From: Paractinoplanes rishiriensis
GTDB lineage: Bacteria; Actinomycetota; Actinomycetes; Mycobacteriales; Micromonosporaceae
DNA: 64,000 nucleotides
Assembly: GCF_016862375.1 (NCBI RefSeq)
Contig: NZ_BOMV01000101.1
Coordinates: 1 to 64,000 of the forward strand
Reading direction: 5' to 3'
Under the pieces are notes generated by a model. The model was not told the DNA's origin. It ran no database searches and was given only the letters and a program-made list of their open reading frames with translations. Of this stretch, positions 52,038 through 61,091 are shown piece after piece (the stretch's first letter is position 1; each line of letters opens with the position of its first letter). A program made the translations under genes and the position numbers.

Positions 52038-52763
52038 TCAGCTGAGGCGGTAGAGGGTGCTCCGGTCGGTGATGATGGCGTGTACTACGTCGGTGAGCTT
52101 TCGATTGTTGTTCCGGGCGTAGTTGCGGATACGGGTGAACGCCTCATCGACGTCGATCTCGTGAGCTTGGGCGACGGCGCCTTTGGCCTGTTCGATCACG
52201 ATGCGGCTGTTCAGGGCGCCCTGGAGTTGTTCGGTCAGGACTTCACCGCGGTGGATCGCGCGTTCCTGCAGCAGCGCGATGGCGGCGACGTCGGCAAGGG
52301 CCTGGACGATCGGTACGTCCGGAGCGGTGAAGTCGCCGCCTAGGGTGTCGCCGAAGACGTTCAACGCTCCGATGCTCTGGTGGCGCAGCCGCATGGGGAA
52401 GGCGTGCACGGATTGGAATCCGCTGGCGGTGGCGTGGGGGGCGAAGCGGGGCCACCGGGTGGCGGCTTCGCCGAGGTTCACGTTGATGACCGGCTGCCCG
52501 GTGCGGAACGCCTCCAAACACGGCCCTTCATTGGTTTGCAGCTGGAACAGCTCGAGAAGTTTGACGTTCTCGTCGGAGCCCGCCATGAACTCCAGGCGGC
52601 CGTCCTTGTCAGCCAGAACCAGCCCGACCGCGGCGGCGCCGACCAGGGAGGCGGTGCGGTCGGTGAGCATGTGCAGGAACTCGATCAGGTCGAAGTCGTC
52701 GACCAGTGTGTCGGCGACCTCAACGAAGATCGTCGCCAGCCGTTCGGCGGAAACGGTGGTCAT
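52038..52763 (-). CDS. GAF-ANTAR regulatory protein
   Basis: A 241-residue protein with a GAF domain (about residues 20-160; NEGPCLEAFRTGQPVINVNL) and a C-terminal ANTAR domain (about 175-235; SRIVIEQAKGAVAQAHEIDV, then AFTRIRNYARNNNRKLTDV). ANTAR domains bind twin-hexaloop RNAs to allow read-through. Its neighbour at 52801 has the same architecture, so the two probably arose by duplication, though they are now well diverged. The ATG at 52763 (MTTVSAERLATIF) follows GGGAGTCAGGTATGACC. Signal unknown. Confidence 0.9.
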   Translation of the reverse strand: MTTVSAERLATIFVEVADTLVDDFDLIEFLHMLTDRTASLVGAAAVGLVLADKDGRLEFMAGSDENVKLLELFQLQTNEGPCLEAFRTGQPVINVNLGEAATRWPRFAPHATASGFQSVHAFPMRLRHQSIGALNVFGDTLGGDFTAPDVPIVQALADVAAIALLQERAIHRGEVLTEQLQGALNSRIVIEQAKGAVAQAHEIDVDEAFTRIRNYARNNNRKLTDVVHAIITDRSTLYRLS

Positions 52764-52800
52764 ACCTGACTCCCGGCATCAAGGCGTGTGTGTGGCACGG

Positions 52801-53517
52801 TCATGGGCGATCTCGGTCGAACTGCAGCCGCCGGGCGACGACGTCGCGGGCGACCTCGTCCAGGCGGCGATTCTCGGCGTAGGCGTAGGCCCGCATCCTG
52901 GCCAAGGCTTCACTGATTGTCCCTCCGATCTGCACCATCACCATGCCTTGAGCCTGGAACAGTTGCGCCCGGTGGCCGACCGCGTCGGCGACACCGCCGT
53001 CGGTGCCGGCCTCGCTGGTGGCTTCGTGCTGGTCGAGCAGGGTCTGCATGGTGATCTCGGCGAAGGTCATCGCATCGTTGAGCTGGTCGCTCGACAGTGT
53101 CCCGGGGTGGTCGCGGAAAACGTCCAGAGCACCCAACCGGGCGGCGCCCATCTGGAGCGGGAACGCGAATATCGCGCCTATGCCGTCGGCGAGAGCGGCG
53201 GGACGGTACATCGGCCAGCGGGCCGGCCGTTCGTCGGTCAGGTCGGGAACCAGGACTGGGCGACGGGAGGCGAAGGCGTCGATGCAGGGGCCCTCACCGA
53301 AGACGAACTGGAGCTCCTCGACCCGCTCGCTGCGCGCGTCGGAGGCGGCGCACACTCCGCGTACCCCGTCGTCGGTCAGCACACTGATGCCGGTTCCGGA
53401 CGCGGCCAGCGTCCGGGCGGCGGCCTGACACACCCGCTGGAGGTAGTCGGCGATGCTGTGGGACCGGCCCGGCTGCGCCGCGATGAGGTTCCTGATCGCG
53501 GTGGCCCGGTCAGCCAC
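52801..53517 (-). CDS. GAF-ANTAR regulatory protein
   Basis: A 238-residue protein with a GAF domain (FGEGPCIDAFASRRPVLVPD; PLQMGAARLGALDVFRDHPG) and a C-terminal ANTAR domain (AQLFQAQGMVMVQIGGTISE, ALARMRAYAYAENRRLDEVA). The GTG at 53517 is chosen because homology begins there (RATAIRNLIAAQ); the frame continues upstream to 53739 in low-quality sequence without GAF features. It ends 38 bp before the next GAF-ANTAR gene on the same strand, so the two form an operon. Confidence 0.85.
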   Translation of the reverse strand: MADRATAIRNLIAAQPGRSHSIADYLQRVCQAAARTLAASGTGISVLTDDGVRGVCAASDARSERVEELQFVFGEGPCIDAFASRRPVLVPDLTDERPARWPMYRPAALADGIGAIFAFPLQMGAARLGALDVFRDHPGTLSSDQLNDAMTFAEITMQTLLDQHEATSEAGTDGGVADAVGHRAQLFQAQGMVMVQIGGTISEALARMRAYAYAENRRLDEVARDVVARRLQFDRDRP

Positions 53518-54046
53518 GACTTGGGCCTCGCCAAGGTAACGACACGGCTTTTCGGCACGGCGCCGTCGAGGAGTGGCAGGAAAGCGGAACGGGCATTGCT
53601 GCACCTCTGCGGCGGAAGAAGTAAACCGCCGGGTCCCGGGCAGTAGCACCAGATGATTCCGGTCCTGCCATGAGCCTACTCGCATCGACCTCTTGCAGCT
53701 GCGGCAACCGAAAGCGTCGCCCGGCTTGCAGGCCCCCACCGGGTAGGGTCATCGATACGGGCTCCGGTGGAGGGGCCGTTGCCCAGGACCCGGCATGTCA
53801 CACGCCACCCGAGGCGGGACCATGCCCGAGAGCTCCGACAGCAGCGTCTACCGATCCGCTCACGGTGACGGCCGAGACCGGAGACCGAATGGGTGTTACG
53901 AGCCACTGACATGGCCGCCATCGCCACGTTCCGCAGCGAGCCCACCAGCCCCGCCATGTCCCGTGAATGCCGCCGACCACGTACGAAACAGACTTCTGCC
54001 GACCGACGATGCTACTGCCGTCGCTCCTGCTCAGGTGCGGGGTGAC

Positions 54047-54783
54047 ATGAACGCGGACGAATCTCGGCACGCAGAGACCAGCGACCGTCCGGATACCGGG
54101 CCGAACCGGCTGACGGACCGGGTTGAGAAAAGGCCTGGACCACCCGGCGCGGTGATCAAGCCGCGGCTGAGGGGATGGCTGCATGCCGGCGCCTTCCCGC
54201 TCGCCGCGGGCGCCGGAGGTTTGTTGACAGTAGTGTCCCCTGATGTCCGTACCCGGCTGGCCTTAGCGTTGTTCACGCTGTCGGCAGCGCTGCTGTTCGG
54301 TACAGCGCGCTGTATCACCGCGGCCGCTGGGCGGGGCGCGCGGAAGGCGTGCTGCGGCGGCTGGACCACGCCAACATCTTCCTGATCATCGCCGGCACCT
54401 ACACCCCGTTCTGCGTGCTCGCGCTGCCGCCCGGGCAGTCCCGGACCCTGCTCTGGATCGTGTGGTGCGGCGCGCTGGCCGGCGTCGCCTTCCGGGTCCT
54501 GTGGGTCGGCGCCCCGCGCTGGCTGTACGTGCCGGTGTATGTCGCATTGGGATGGGTCGCCGTGATCTACCTGCCCGCATTCTGGCGGGCCGGCGGCGCA
54601 CCGGTCGTCATCCTCCTCATCCTCGGTGGTGCTCTCTACACCCTCGGCGCTGTTGTCTACGGCCTCAAACGGCCCGACCCGAACCCGCGCTGGTTCGGGT
54701 TTCACGAGGTCTTCCACGCTTTGACCGTCGCGGCGTTCGCCGCCCACTGCATCGGCATCGCCATCGCCCTGAGCGCCGCCTGA
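54047..54783 (+). pseudogene. frameshifted hemolysin III/PAQR-family gene
   Basis: The N-terminal part (from ATG 54047, KPRLRGWLHAGAFPLAAGAG, ending in frame 54047-54385) and the C-terminal part (54349-54783, RRLDHANIFLIIAGTYTPFC; FHEVFHALTVAAFAAH) together make a complete hemolysin III-type protein with seven helices and the usual histidines. The reading frame breaks near 54300: FGT is followed by the expected ALYHRGRW only in another frame, as if one base were missing. No slippery heptamer was found there, so it is a lesion or a sequencing error. Confidence 0.8.
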
Positions 54784-54903
54784 CATCCCGACCAAGGTCC
54801 GGCCATTCTGACTCTGATGGCCCCAGATCGGAAAGGCGCGTGATGAGGTGACGGCGGTGTCCCTCGTACGTGGAGGGGGGACGGCTTGTCATGTTTGTGT
54901 ACG

Positions 54904-54928
54904 GTTGTAGATATTCGTCCGGGGGTAG
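54904..54928 (+). promoter_or_regulatory. candidate SigB/SigF-type promoter for GAF-ATPase gene
   Basis: GTTG (54904-54907), 15 bases, GGGTAG (54923-54928), 120 bp before the start of the GAF-ATPase gene. It fits the stress-sigma pattern, and control of a switch protein by its own sigma factor is common. Motif-level evidence only. Confidence 0.4.
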
Positions 54929-55047
54929 GGTGAAGCCAATCCGCTGGCGGAGCGGAGGATTCCCTGTCTCGGTGGGATGCCGGCGTTGGTGATGCCGGGT
55001 CTGAACTCGTCACGGCGGTTACGAGTTCGGACGCGAGGCACCACGTC

Positions 55048-56100
55048 ATGACTGGTGGACACGATTCTTCTCGGATTGCTGCATCGAGCGAGGACGCAGG
55101 GCGCGGTAACGAGCATCGGGATCGGGTGTGGGACCTGGTCAGCGCCTACGGCCCGGACGTCACCACGTTGTGCCGCGCGGGTACGTCGCTGATGTGGGGC
55201 ATCGACGGGCTGGGCCTGTCGGCCGGGCCGGTCGGGACCGTTCCCGAGGTGCGGTTCTCCAGCGACAAGATTAGTTCCCGGCCGGAGTCCGCGCAGCTCA
55301 CACTGGGCGAGGGCCCGTGCCGGGATGCGGCCGCAACCCGTGCGCCGGTGTGGGCACCCGACTTGGCGACCGGGTCGTGGCGGCAGCGGTGGCCGTGGTT
55401 TACCCGGGCCGCGCTGGACGCCGGAGCGCGGGCCGTGTTCGCGTTGCCGCTGCATGCCGGCGGGATGCGCCACGACGGGGCCGTGGACCTGTATCGGCCC
55501 CTGCCCGGACCGTTGAACAGCGCCGAACGGCTGGCTGCGACAACGTTCACCGCGGCAGTCGCCGAACTGCTCACCCTGGAGAGCCACGGCTTGAACCTGA
55601 CGCAGGTCTTCGCACGAGGCTGGCGCGATCCACGGCCGGCCGGCACGGCTCAGGAGGCCGAGGGCGGTGCCGTCGCGCCGGCGGGTACGGAGGGCGTGCT
55701 GCTGGCCGGCTGGTTCGGTCCGGCGATGCTGGGTCCGGTCCGTGACCAGATCCGCACCCACGCACTTGGCCAGGGACTACGCAACGATCAAGCGCACCGG
55801 TTCGTGCTGGCGGTGCAGGAGGCCGTGGTCAACACGGTGCGGCACGGCGGCGGGCACGGTCAGCTACTGCTGTGGCGGCGAGCCGGGCATCTGTGGTGCG
55901 AGATCAGCGACCACGGCCCCGGCATATCGGCGCCGGAAACATCCGGCGCCGACAGCGCCACCGGTCCGGCACCCGTGTGGCCGGGCTCATCCGGGCTGCA
56001 GATCATCCGCCGGGCCTGCACCAGTGTGGACATCACCACCAGCCCGACAGGCACCCGCCTGCTGCTGAGTCATAGCCTGGCCCCACCCTCCCGGGCATGA
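55048..56100 (+). CDS. GAF domain - RsbW-like ATPase protein
   Basis: A 350-residue protein with a GAF-like domain (TLGEGPCRDAAATRAPVWAP; PLHAGGMRHDGAVDLYRPLP) and, from about residue 215, a GHKL ATPase/anti-sigma domain: VLAVQEAVVNTVRHGGGHGQ (N-box), EISDHGPGI (G1 box with D-x-G-x-G) and SSGLQIIRRACTSV. The GAF part could sense a ligand and adjust kinase or binding activity. The STAS gene 20 bp downstream is its evident partner. The ATG at 55048 (MTGGHDSSR) follows GCGAGGCACCACGTC. Confidence 0.9.
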   Translation: MTGGHDSSRIAASSEDAGRGNEHRDRVWDLVSAYGPDVTTLCRAGTSLMWGIDGLGLSAGPVGTVPEVRFSSDKISSRPESAQLTLGEGPCRDAAATRAPVWAPDLATGSWRQRWPWFTRAALDAGARAVFALPLHAGGMRHDGAVDLYRPLPGPLNSAERLAATTFTAAVAELLTLESHGLNLTQVFARGWRDPRPAGTAQEAEGGAVAPAGTEGVLLAGWFGPAMLGPVRDQIRTHALGQGLRNDQAHRFVLAVQEAVVNTVRHGGGHGQLLLWRRAGHLWCEISDHGPGISAPETSGADSATGPAPVWPGSSGLQIIRRACTSVDITTSPTGTRLLLSHSLAPPSRA

Positions 56101-56119
56101 AGGCCGGAGCGCTGCGACG

Positions 56120-56509
56120 ATGAGCACGGAACCGGACGCGGAGGAGCCCGCCGCCGATGCCGAACCGCGCCTGATCGTCACCGAGGCGGTGCTGGTTTCG
56201 GGCGCCGTCCTGATCACGGTCACTGGCGAGCTCGACATCGCCACCACACCGACGTTGCGCCGCCGGATGTCCGAGATCCGCGCAGCCTGGCCGGACCGGC
56301 GCCTGCACCTGGACATGTCCGGCCTGCTGTTCTGTGACATCGCCGGCCTGCGTTCCCTGCACGCCTTGGACCAAGCCGACGCCGAGGGGCGGCGACAGCT
56401 CCGAATCACCGCAGCGGGGCAGTGCCTCGACGTACTACTGGAACTGAGTGATGCCGCCGCTGTCCTTGGCTATGCCCCGCCGCCGAATCACCGCGGCGAC
56501 AGCGCCTGA
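56120..56509 (+). CDS. STAS-domain anti-sigma-antagonist-like protein
   Basis: A 129-residue protein with an acidic 20-residue N-terminal tail and a STAS domain: ITVTGELDIATTPTLRRRMS, HLDMSGLLFCDIAGLRSLHA. The phosphorylation motif D-S-S/T-G is D-I-A-G here, so the usual Ser/Thr is missing. The gene follows the GAF-ATPase gene by 20 bp, so the pair should be co-transcribed and act together. It may behave as a constitutive antagonist or use another switch. Confidence 0.87.
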   Translation: MSTEPDAEEPAADAEPRLIVTEAVLVSGAVLITVTGELDIATTPTLRRRMSEIRAAWPDRRLHLDMSGLLFCDIAGLRSLHALDQADAEGRRQLRITAAGQCLDVLLELSDAAAVLGYAPPPNHRGDSA

Positions 56510-56787
56510 ATCCTTCCCCGCCGATGCGCAGCTGGTTCTGAGCGCGAGTAGCGAACCCGTTTGGGCGGGAGTTCGGGTCCCGGTATCGGCATGCGGATTT
56601 CACTGGGCGTGAGTTTGGGACCCACTCTGATCTGGCGTCGAGTGATGGTCGAGTCGGTACCCCTCACATAGAGGGTTTCCCGCTCGATGCTGTGGTGTGA
56701 GCAGGCGCCGCCATGCCCGCCCGCCGACTTCCCGTGGGGGCAGGGAGGTTTGGTGGCAGGGGCGGTGGATGCAGTACCGTCCCGCGT

Positions 56788-57438
56788 ATGACCAGGTCGA
56801 CCCGCCCCGCCGGACGTCAGCGTCCCGGTGGCGCTTTCGGGCCTGCACGTGACGAGACGCGGAATGCCCGCATCATCGAAGCGGTCCTGGACCTGATCGT
56901 GGAGAGCGGGTACGCGGATCTGACCATGGGTGCGGTGGCCGCGCGCGCGGGGGTGGCCAAGGCCACCGTCTACCGTCGCTGGGCCTCGCGCGAGGACCTG
57001 GTCGCTGACGCTTTGGAAAGTCTTTTGCTCCCTGCTGTGCGGGCCGAGGTGACGGCCGCCGGGACACTGCGCGAGGACTTTGTCGCGACGCTGGCCGACA
57101 GTTCTGGCTGCCTGCAGCCCGGGTGGCGTCGCTTCTCGGCTGTGCTGGCCGCTGCCACCGCCTCTCACCCTCAGATCACCGACATCCTGCGTGAGCGGTT
57201 CATCGCTGGGCAGCGTGAGGGGATCGCCTCCTGTCTGCGCCGCGCGCAGGAGCGCGGCGAGCTCTCTGCGGAGAGGGTTGAGCTTCTGTTGGCGCCGGGC
57301 CGGCTGGAGATCGCCGCAGTGGTTGGGGTGCTGGTCCTGCAGGAGGATCTGCTCGGTGCCGTTCTCGATGTCGAGGGGATTGCTCGTCTGGTGGACCAGG
57401 TGCTGCTCCCCTTGGTCGGCGGCACCCCCACCAGCTGA
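56788..57438 (+). CDS. TetR-family transcriptional regulator
   Basis: A 216-residue repressor. The N-terminal helix-turn-helix is clear: RIIEAVLDLIVESGYADLTM, GAVAARAGVAKATVYRRWAS. The C-terminal half is a TetR-type ligand domain (SHPQITDILRERFIAGQREG). The ATG at 56788 (MTRSTRPAGRQRP) is preferred over 56713. It is followed 180 bp later by an NmrA-like gene on the same strand, and a nested palindrome lies between them, so it probably controls that gene. Confidence 0.9.
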   Translation: MTRSTRPAGRQRPGGAFGPARDETRNARIIEAVLDLIVESGYADLTMGAVAARAGVAKATVYRRWASREDLVADALESLLLPAVRAEVTAAGTLREDFVATLADSSGCLQPGWRRFSAVLAAATASHPQITDILRERFIAGQREGIASCLRRAQERGELSAERVELLLAPGRLEIAAVVGVLVLQEDLLGAVLDVEGIARLVDQVLLPLVGGTPTS

Positions 57439-57509
57439 AGCCCTTTCTGGCTTACTGCTCGGTCCACGCCATTTCGGCGCGGCCGGCCCTCGGCCGACCT
57501 CCGGTCAGG

Positions 57510-57561
57510 CAACTCACAAACTAGATACGGTGACGACTCGATACGCTAGTGTCTTTAGTTG
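57510..57561. promoter_or_regulatory. nested inverted repeats, candidate TetR operator
   Basis: CAACT (57510-57514) and AGTTG (57557-57561) enclose ACTAG (57520-57524) and CTAGT (57546-57550), all centred at about 57535. Two direct copies of GATACG also occur inside. It lies between the TetR gene and the NmrA gene and could be the repressor's site. Confidence 0.5.
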
Positions 57562-57618
57562 CCGGGTCATCGCGCCCGTCAACCGTTTCCATGTGATCAA
57601 CCGAAGGCAGGGCGTGCT

Positions 57619-58545
57619 GTGACTTCCGAGAACAAGGCGAAAGTGCTGGTCACCGGGGCAACCGGAATGCAAGGCGGCGCCACCGTCCAGGCACTGCTGC
57701 GCGCCGGTCACCCCGTGACCGCGTTCGTGCGGGATCCCTCGTCGGCCGCCGCCCAGGCGCTCGCCGACCAGGGCGTCGCCCTCGCGACCGGTGACCTGGA
57801 CGACGCCGCATCCCTGGAGGCGGCCAGCGCCGGACACGACGCGGTCTTCTCCGTGCAACTCGCGGGCGTCGACCCGGCCGATCCCGGCGCCGAGCAGCGC
57901 AAAGCCCGCAACATCGCCACCGCCGCCAAGCGGGCCGGCGTCACTCAGATCATCCACACGTCCGTGTCCGCGACCGGATGGCGCAGCCAGCACCCGGACG
58001 TCGAGGTGACCGACCCGGTGATGAAGGCGTACTGGGACGAGAAGGAGGCCGCCGAGGACGCGATCCGGCAGGCCGGCCTCGACCACTGGACGATCATCAA
58101 GCCCGCCTTCTTCATGGACAACTTCATTCCGCCCAAGCAGGGCACCCAGTTCCCCGAGCTGCCTGAGGGCAAGCTGGTCACCTCTGCGAGCCCGCAGTCC
58201 GTACTGCAGCTCATCTGTGCGGACGACTTCGGAGCGGCTGTTGCCGCCGCCGTGGCCGAGCCCGGCAAGTTCCACGAAGCCGAGATCGACCTGGCCGGCG
58301 ACGCGCTGACGTACACCGAAATCGCCGACACCCTCACCAAGGCCGCCGGCCGCAAAGTCGAGGCCGTCTTCCTCTCCCGGCAGGAGCAGGAGCAGCGCAT
58401 GGGTGCACCCACGGCGTGGGGTGACACCTGGACCAACCGCGTCGGCTACCCCGCGCGCCCCCACCACGCCGCCCGCTACGGCCTGACCACCACAACCCTC
58501 GAGCATTGGGCAGCACAGCACGACCTGAGCACCCTCGCTGTCTGA
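57619..58545 (+). CDS. NmrA/HSCARG-like NAD(P)-binding protein
   Basis: A 308-residue Rossmann-fold protein of the NmrA group. The nucleotide-binding motif VLVTGATGMQGGATVQALL lies at residues 10-28, then AFVRDPSSAAAQAL, and the later HTSVSATGWRSQHP. NmrA-like proteins bind NAD(P) and usually act as redox sensors or atypical reductases of the short-chain dehydrogenase type. The GTG at 57619 follows GAAGGCAGGGCGTGCT. It is most likely under the TetR gene upstream. Confidence 0.92.
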   Translation: MTSENKAKVLVTGATGMQGGATVQALLRAGHPVTAFVRDPSSAAAQALADQGVALATGDLDDAASLEAASAGHDAVFSVQLAGVDPADPGAEQRKARNIATAAKRAGVTQIIHTSVSATGWRSQHPDVEVTDPVMKAYWDEKEAAEDAIRQAGLDHWTIIKPAFFMDNFIPPKQGTQFPELPEGKLVTSASPQSVLQLICADDFGAAVAAAVAEPGKFHEAEIDLAGDALTYTEIADTLTKAAGRKVEAVFLSRQEQEQRMGAPTAWGDTWTNRVGYPARPHHAARYGLTTTTLEHWAAQHDLSTLAV

Positions 58546-58752
58546 ACTCAGGCAGCCCTCCGGCTTCACCAGCGCAGCAGCCTTCCTGGCGGCGCCCCCG
58601 CCGCCAGGAACACCGTCACCCGGCGCGCGGATGTTGACTTGCGTTTTGTTCGCGATTTCGGGTCCCACCTCGATCGGGTGGATTCGATATTCACGAGTTC
58701 CGGACCCGCCTCGAGCGATGGGAGTATCGGCGGGTCTGGACGGGAGCCTGCA

Positions 58753-59100
58753 ATGCCATTGATGTCGAAGGTCGACCTGTTCGCGGCGATCCGCCGGGCC
58801 TCGCGCGCGGGGATGTCGGTGCGCGCGATGGCCAGCAATACCAGGTAAGCCGCCGCACGGTCCGCGCGGCTCTGGCATCGGCATGGCCTCAGCCGCGCAA
58901 GGCGATGCCGCCGCGGGCATCGAAGCTGGACGACTTCAAGCCAAGACCATCGCCCGCTACGGCCGTGTCGACCTGCTCTGCATCGACGAACTGGGCTGCA
59001 TGGAACTCGACAAACGCGGCGCCGAACTGCTGTTCCAAGTCCTCACCGAACGCGAGGAAAGGCGTCCGTCGCAATCGCCTCCAAACGCTCAGTCCTGGGT
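58753..59100 (+). pseudogene. collapsed IS21-type istA/istB relic
   Basis: It starts with an IstA N-terminus (MSKVDLFAAIRRASRAGMSV, then, after a frameshift, QQYQVSRRTVRAALASAWPQ and PPRASKLDDFK) and passes directly into an internal part of IstB (KTIARYGRVDLLCIDELGCM, LDKRGAELLFQVLTEREE). About 1.5 kb of the element is missing between, with further frameshifts at the end. It is a different IS21 lineage from the intact element at 59747-61963. Confidence 0.8.
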
Positions 59101-59317
59101 CCAAGCGAGGCGCCTATCCGGGTCCCGTTTCCACGACCGAAGCCACGCAGCGGTCAGCAGTGCTCCGGGTTCGTCGTGGGCGCCGGGGTCACGGGGCTGC
59201 AGAGCTAGTTCTTGCTACACCTCCCTGGTTTCTGCTGGGCAACGCCTGTCAGCATGGAGGCCGAACTGCGACCGGCGTCTCCCTGTATCTCCGGCCGCTT
59301 GGCCGAGAAGGCGTAAC

Positions 59318-59746
59318 GTGAACTCCTTTGACACCGCAGGTCCGGAGCCCCGGGGCATCTCCCCGAGCTGGATCGTCGAGAAACGGCTGGTGGGTGCGTC
59401 CGACTGGTTTGCCACAGCTGACGTGCTGGGCGACGGTCTGGTGCCCGCGTGGGCGGACTGGTGCGCCGTGCATGTCCGCGCGTCGGTCGTCGAAGCTTTC
59501 CGCGCGGGTTCAGCTGTGTCGCTGGCCGAACTGGGTCTGACGCGGCCGATCGACGGCGAACCGTTGGAAATGGTGACGCTGCGACACCGGGACGCTGAAC
59601 GTGAACCGGTGGTCCGGCAGTGGGCTGCAGAGGTACCGGTGCGCACGGGTGATGCCTACGGCGCCGGACGAGTGACAGCCACCGGAGTTACCCGTTATCT
59701 GCCGCACGTGGGGCCGGCAATGCTGCACGCCACGGCGGCCACCGCG
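59318..59746 (+). pseudogene. GAF-ATPase gene, 5' part, cut by IS21-type element
   Basis: GTG at 59318 follows GAGAAGGCGTAAC and opens 143 codons of a PAS/GAF-like regulatory protein (ASDWFATADVLGDGLVPAWA; AVPVRTGDAYGAG-type segment is EVPVRTGDAYGAGRVTATGV). The frame ends precisely at the left end of the inserted element. Removal of the element and one copy of the 5-bp duplication joins it in frame to 61969-62607, giving a predicted 355-residue protein. Confidence 0.85.
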
Positions 59747-59801
59747 TGTCGCCGCTCCGGGAAGAGTGACCCCCGGGTGATCTTTGAAAGTTGACCCCCT
59801 C
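59747..59801. repeat. left inverted repeat of the IS21-type element
   Basis: Starts TGTCGCCGCTCCGGGAA and ends AGTTGACCCCCTC. It pairs, with mismatches, with 61909-61963. Confidence 0.9.
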
Positions 59802-59822
59802 TGATCTTGGAGGGTGCTGAAC

Positions 59823-61091
59823 GTGGAGGACTGGGCAGAGATTCGTCGTCTGCATCGTGCGGAGGGCGTGCCCATCAAGGAGATCGCCCGGCGGTTGGGG
59901 GTGGCTCGGAACACGGTTCGGGCTGCGTTGTCCTCCGACCGGCCGCCGGCTTATAAGCGGGTGTCGCGTGGGTCGATCGTTGATCCGTACGAGCCGCTGA
60001 TCCGGGCGTTGCTGGTTGAGTGGCCGCGGATGCCGGGGCCGGTGATCGCGGAGCGGATTGGTTGGCCGCACTCGATAGCGCCGTTGCGTAAGCGGCTGGC
60101 GGTCATCCGGCCGGAGTATGTCGGTGTCGACCCGGTCGACCGGACTGTCTATGAGCCGGGGCAGATCGCGCAGTGTGATCTGTGGTTCCCGGAGACGAGG
60201 ATCCCGGTCGGGTATGGCCAGCAGCGGGTGTTGCCGGTGCTGGTGATGACGCTCGGGTTCTCCCGGTTCCTGTCCGCGGTGATGATCCCGTCGCGGCAGG
60301 CCGGGGACATCTTGGCGGGCATGTGGGAGCTGATCTGCCGGCTCGGGCGGGTCCCGAAAATCCTGGTCTGGGATCGGGAGTCCGCGATCGGCGGGACCGG
60401 CCGGGTCAGCGCCCCGGCGGCGGCGTTCGCCGGCACCCTGGCCACGCAGATCAAGCTGGCGCCGCCGCGGGACCCGGAATACAAGGGCATGGTCGAACGG
60501 GCGAACGGCTTCTTGGAAACCTCGTTCCTGCCCGGTCGTATCTTCTACTCGCCGGAGGACTTCAACGCCCAGCTGGCCGGCTGGCTCGAGCGGGCCAATA
60601 CCCGCACGGTCCGGTCGATCGGCGGGCGGCCGACTGATCTGCTGGAGAGCGACTCGTCGGCGATGCTGCCGCTGCCGCCGGTCGATCCGCCGACCGGGCT
60701 GAGTCATCGGGTCCGGCTCGGTCGCGATTACTACGTGCGGGTGGACACCGTCGACTACTCCGTGAACCCGCGGATGATCGGCCGGTTCGTCGACGTCACC
60801 GCTTCCCTGACCGAGGTGGTCGTGTTCGGTGACGGGCTGATCGCCGCCCGTCATCCCCGGTCCTGGGCCAAACACGGCGTGATCACCGACCCGGCCCATA
60901 AAGACCTGGCCGCGTCGATGCGGCACGCCCTGGCCGCTGACCGCCGCAGCCGTCAGCAAGCGTTGCGCCACCACCCCGACGGGCACGCCGTCGCATTACG
61001 GGCGCTGCCCGACTACGACGCCCTGTTCGGCGTCGACTTCACCAACCCCCATCCCAACCCGGACGACAGCACGAAAGCGAGCAACCAGTGA
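59823..61091 (+). CDS. istA: IS21-type transposase IstA
   Basis: A 422-residue transposase. The N-terminal helix-turn-helix (VPIKEIARRLGVARNTVRAA) binds the element's ends; the DDE catalytic core shows D in AQCDLWFPE, D in VWDRESAI, and E in GMVERANGFLE. The GTG at 59823 (VEDWAEIRRLHRAEG) is preferred since TTGGAGGG lies nine bases upstream; a GTG at 59814 overlaps that site. It overlaps istB by GTGA. Confidence 0.95.
   Translation: MEDWAEIRRLHRAEGVPIKEIARRLGVARNTVRAALSSDRPPAYKRVSRGSIVDPYEPLIRALLVEWPRMPGPVIAERIGWPHSIAPLRKRLAVIRPEYVGVDPVDRTVYEPGQIAQCDLWFPETRIPVGYGQQRVLPVLVMTLGFSRFLSAVMIPSRQAGDILAGMWELICRLGRVPKILVWDRESAIGGTGRVSAPAAAFAGTLATQIKLAPPRDPEYKGMVERANGFLETSFLPGRIFYSPEDFNAQLAGWLERANTRTVRSIGGRPTDLLESDSSAMLPLPPVDPPTGLSHRVRLGRDYYVRVDTVDYSVNPRMIGRFVDVTASLTEVVVFGDGLIAARHPRSWAKHGVITDPAHKDLAASMRHALAADRRSRQQALRHHPDGHAVALRALPDYDALFGVDFTNPHPNPDDSTKASNQ

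Noticed and set aside
54280..54340. Programmed frameshift in the hemolysin III gene
   Set aside because: No slippery heptamer or downstream structure at the break; a one-base loss explains it better.
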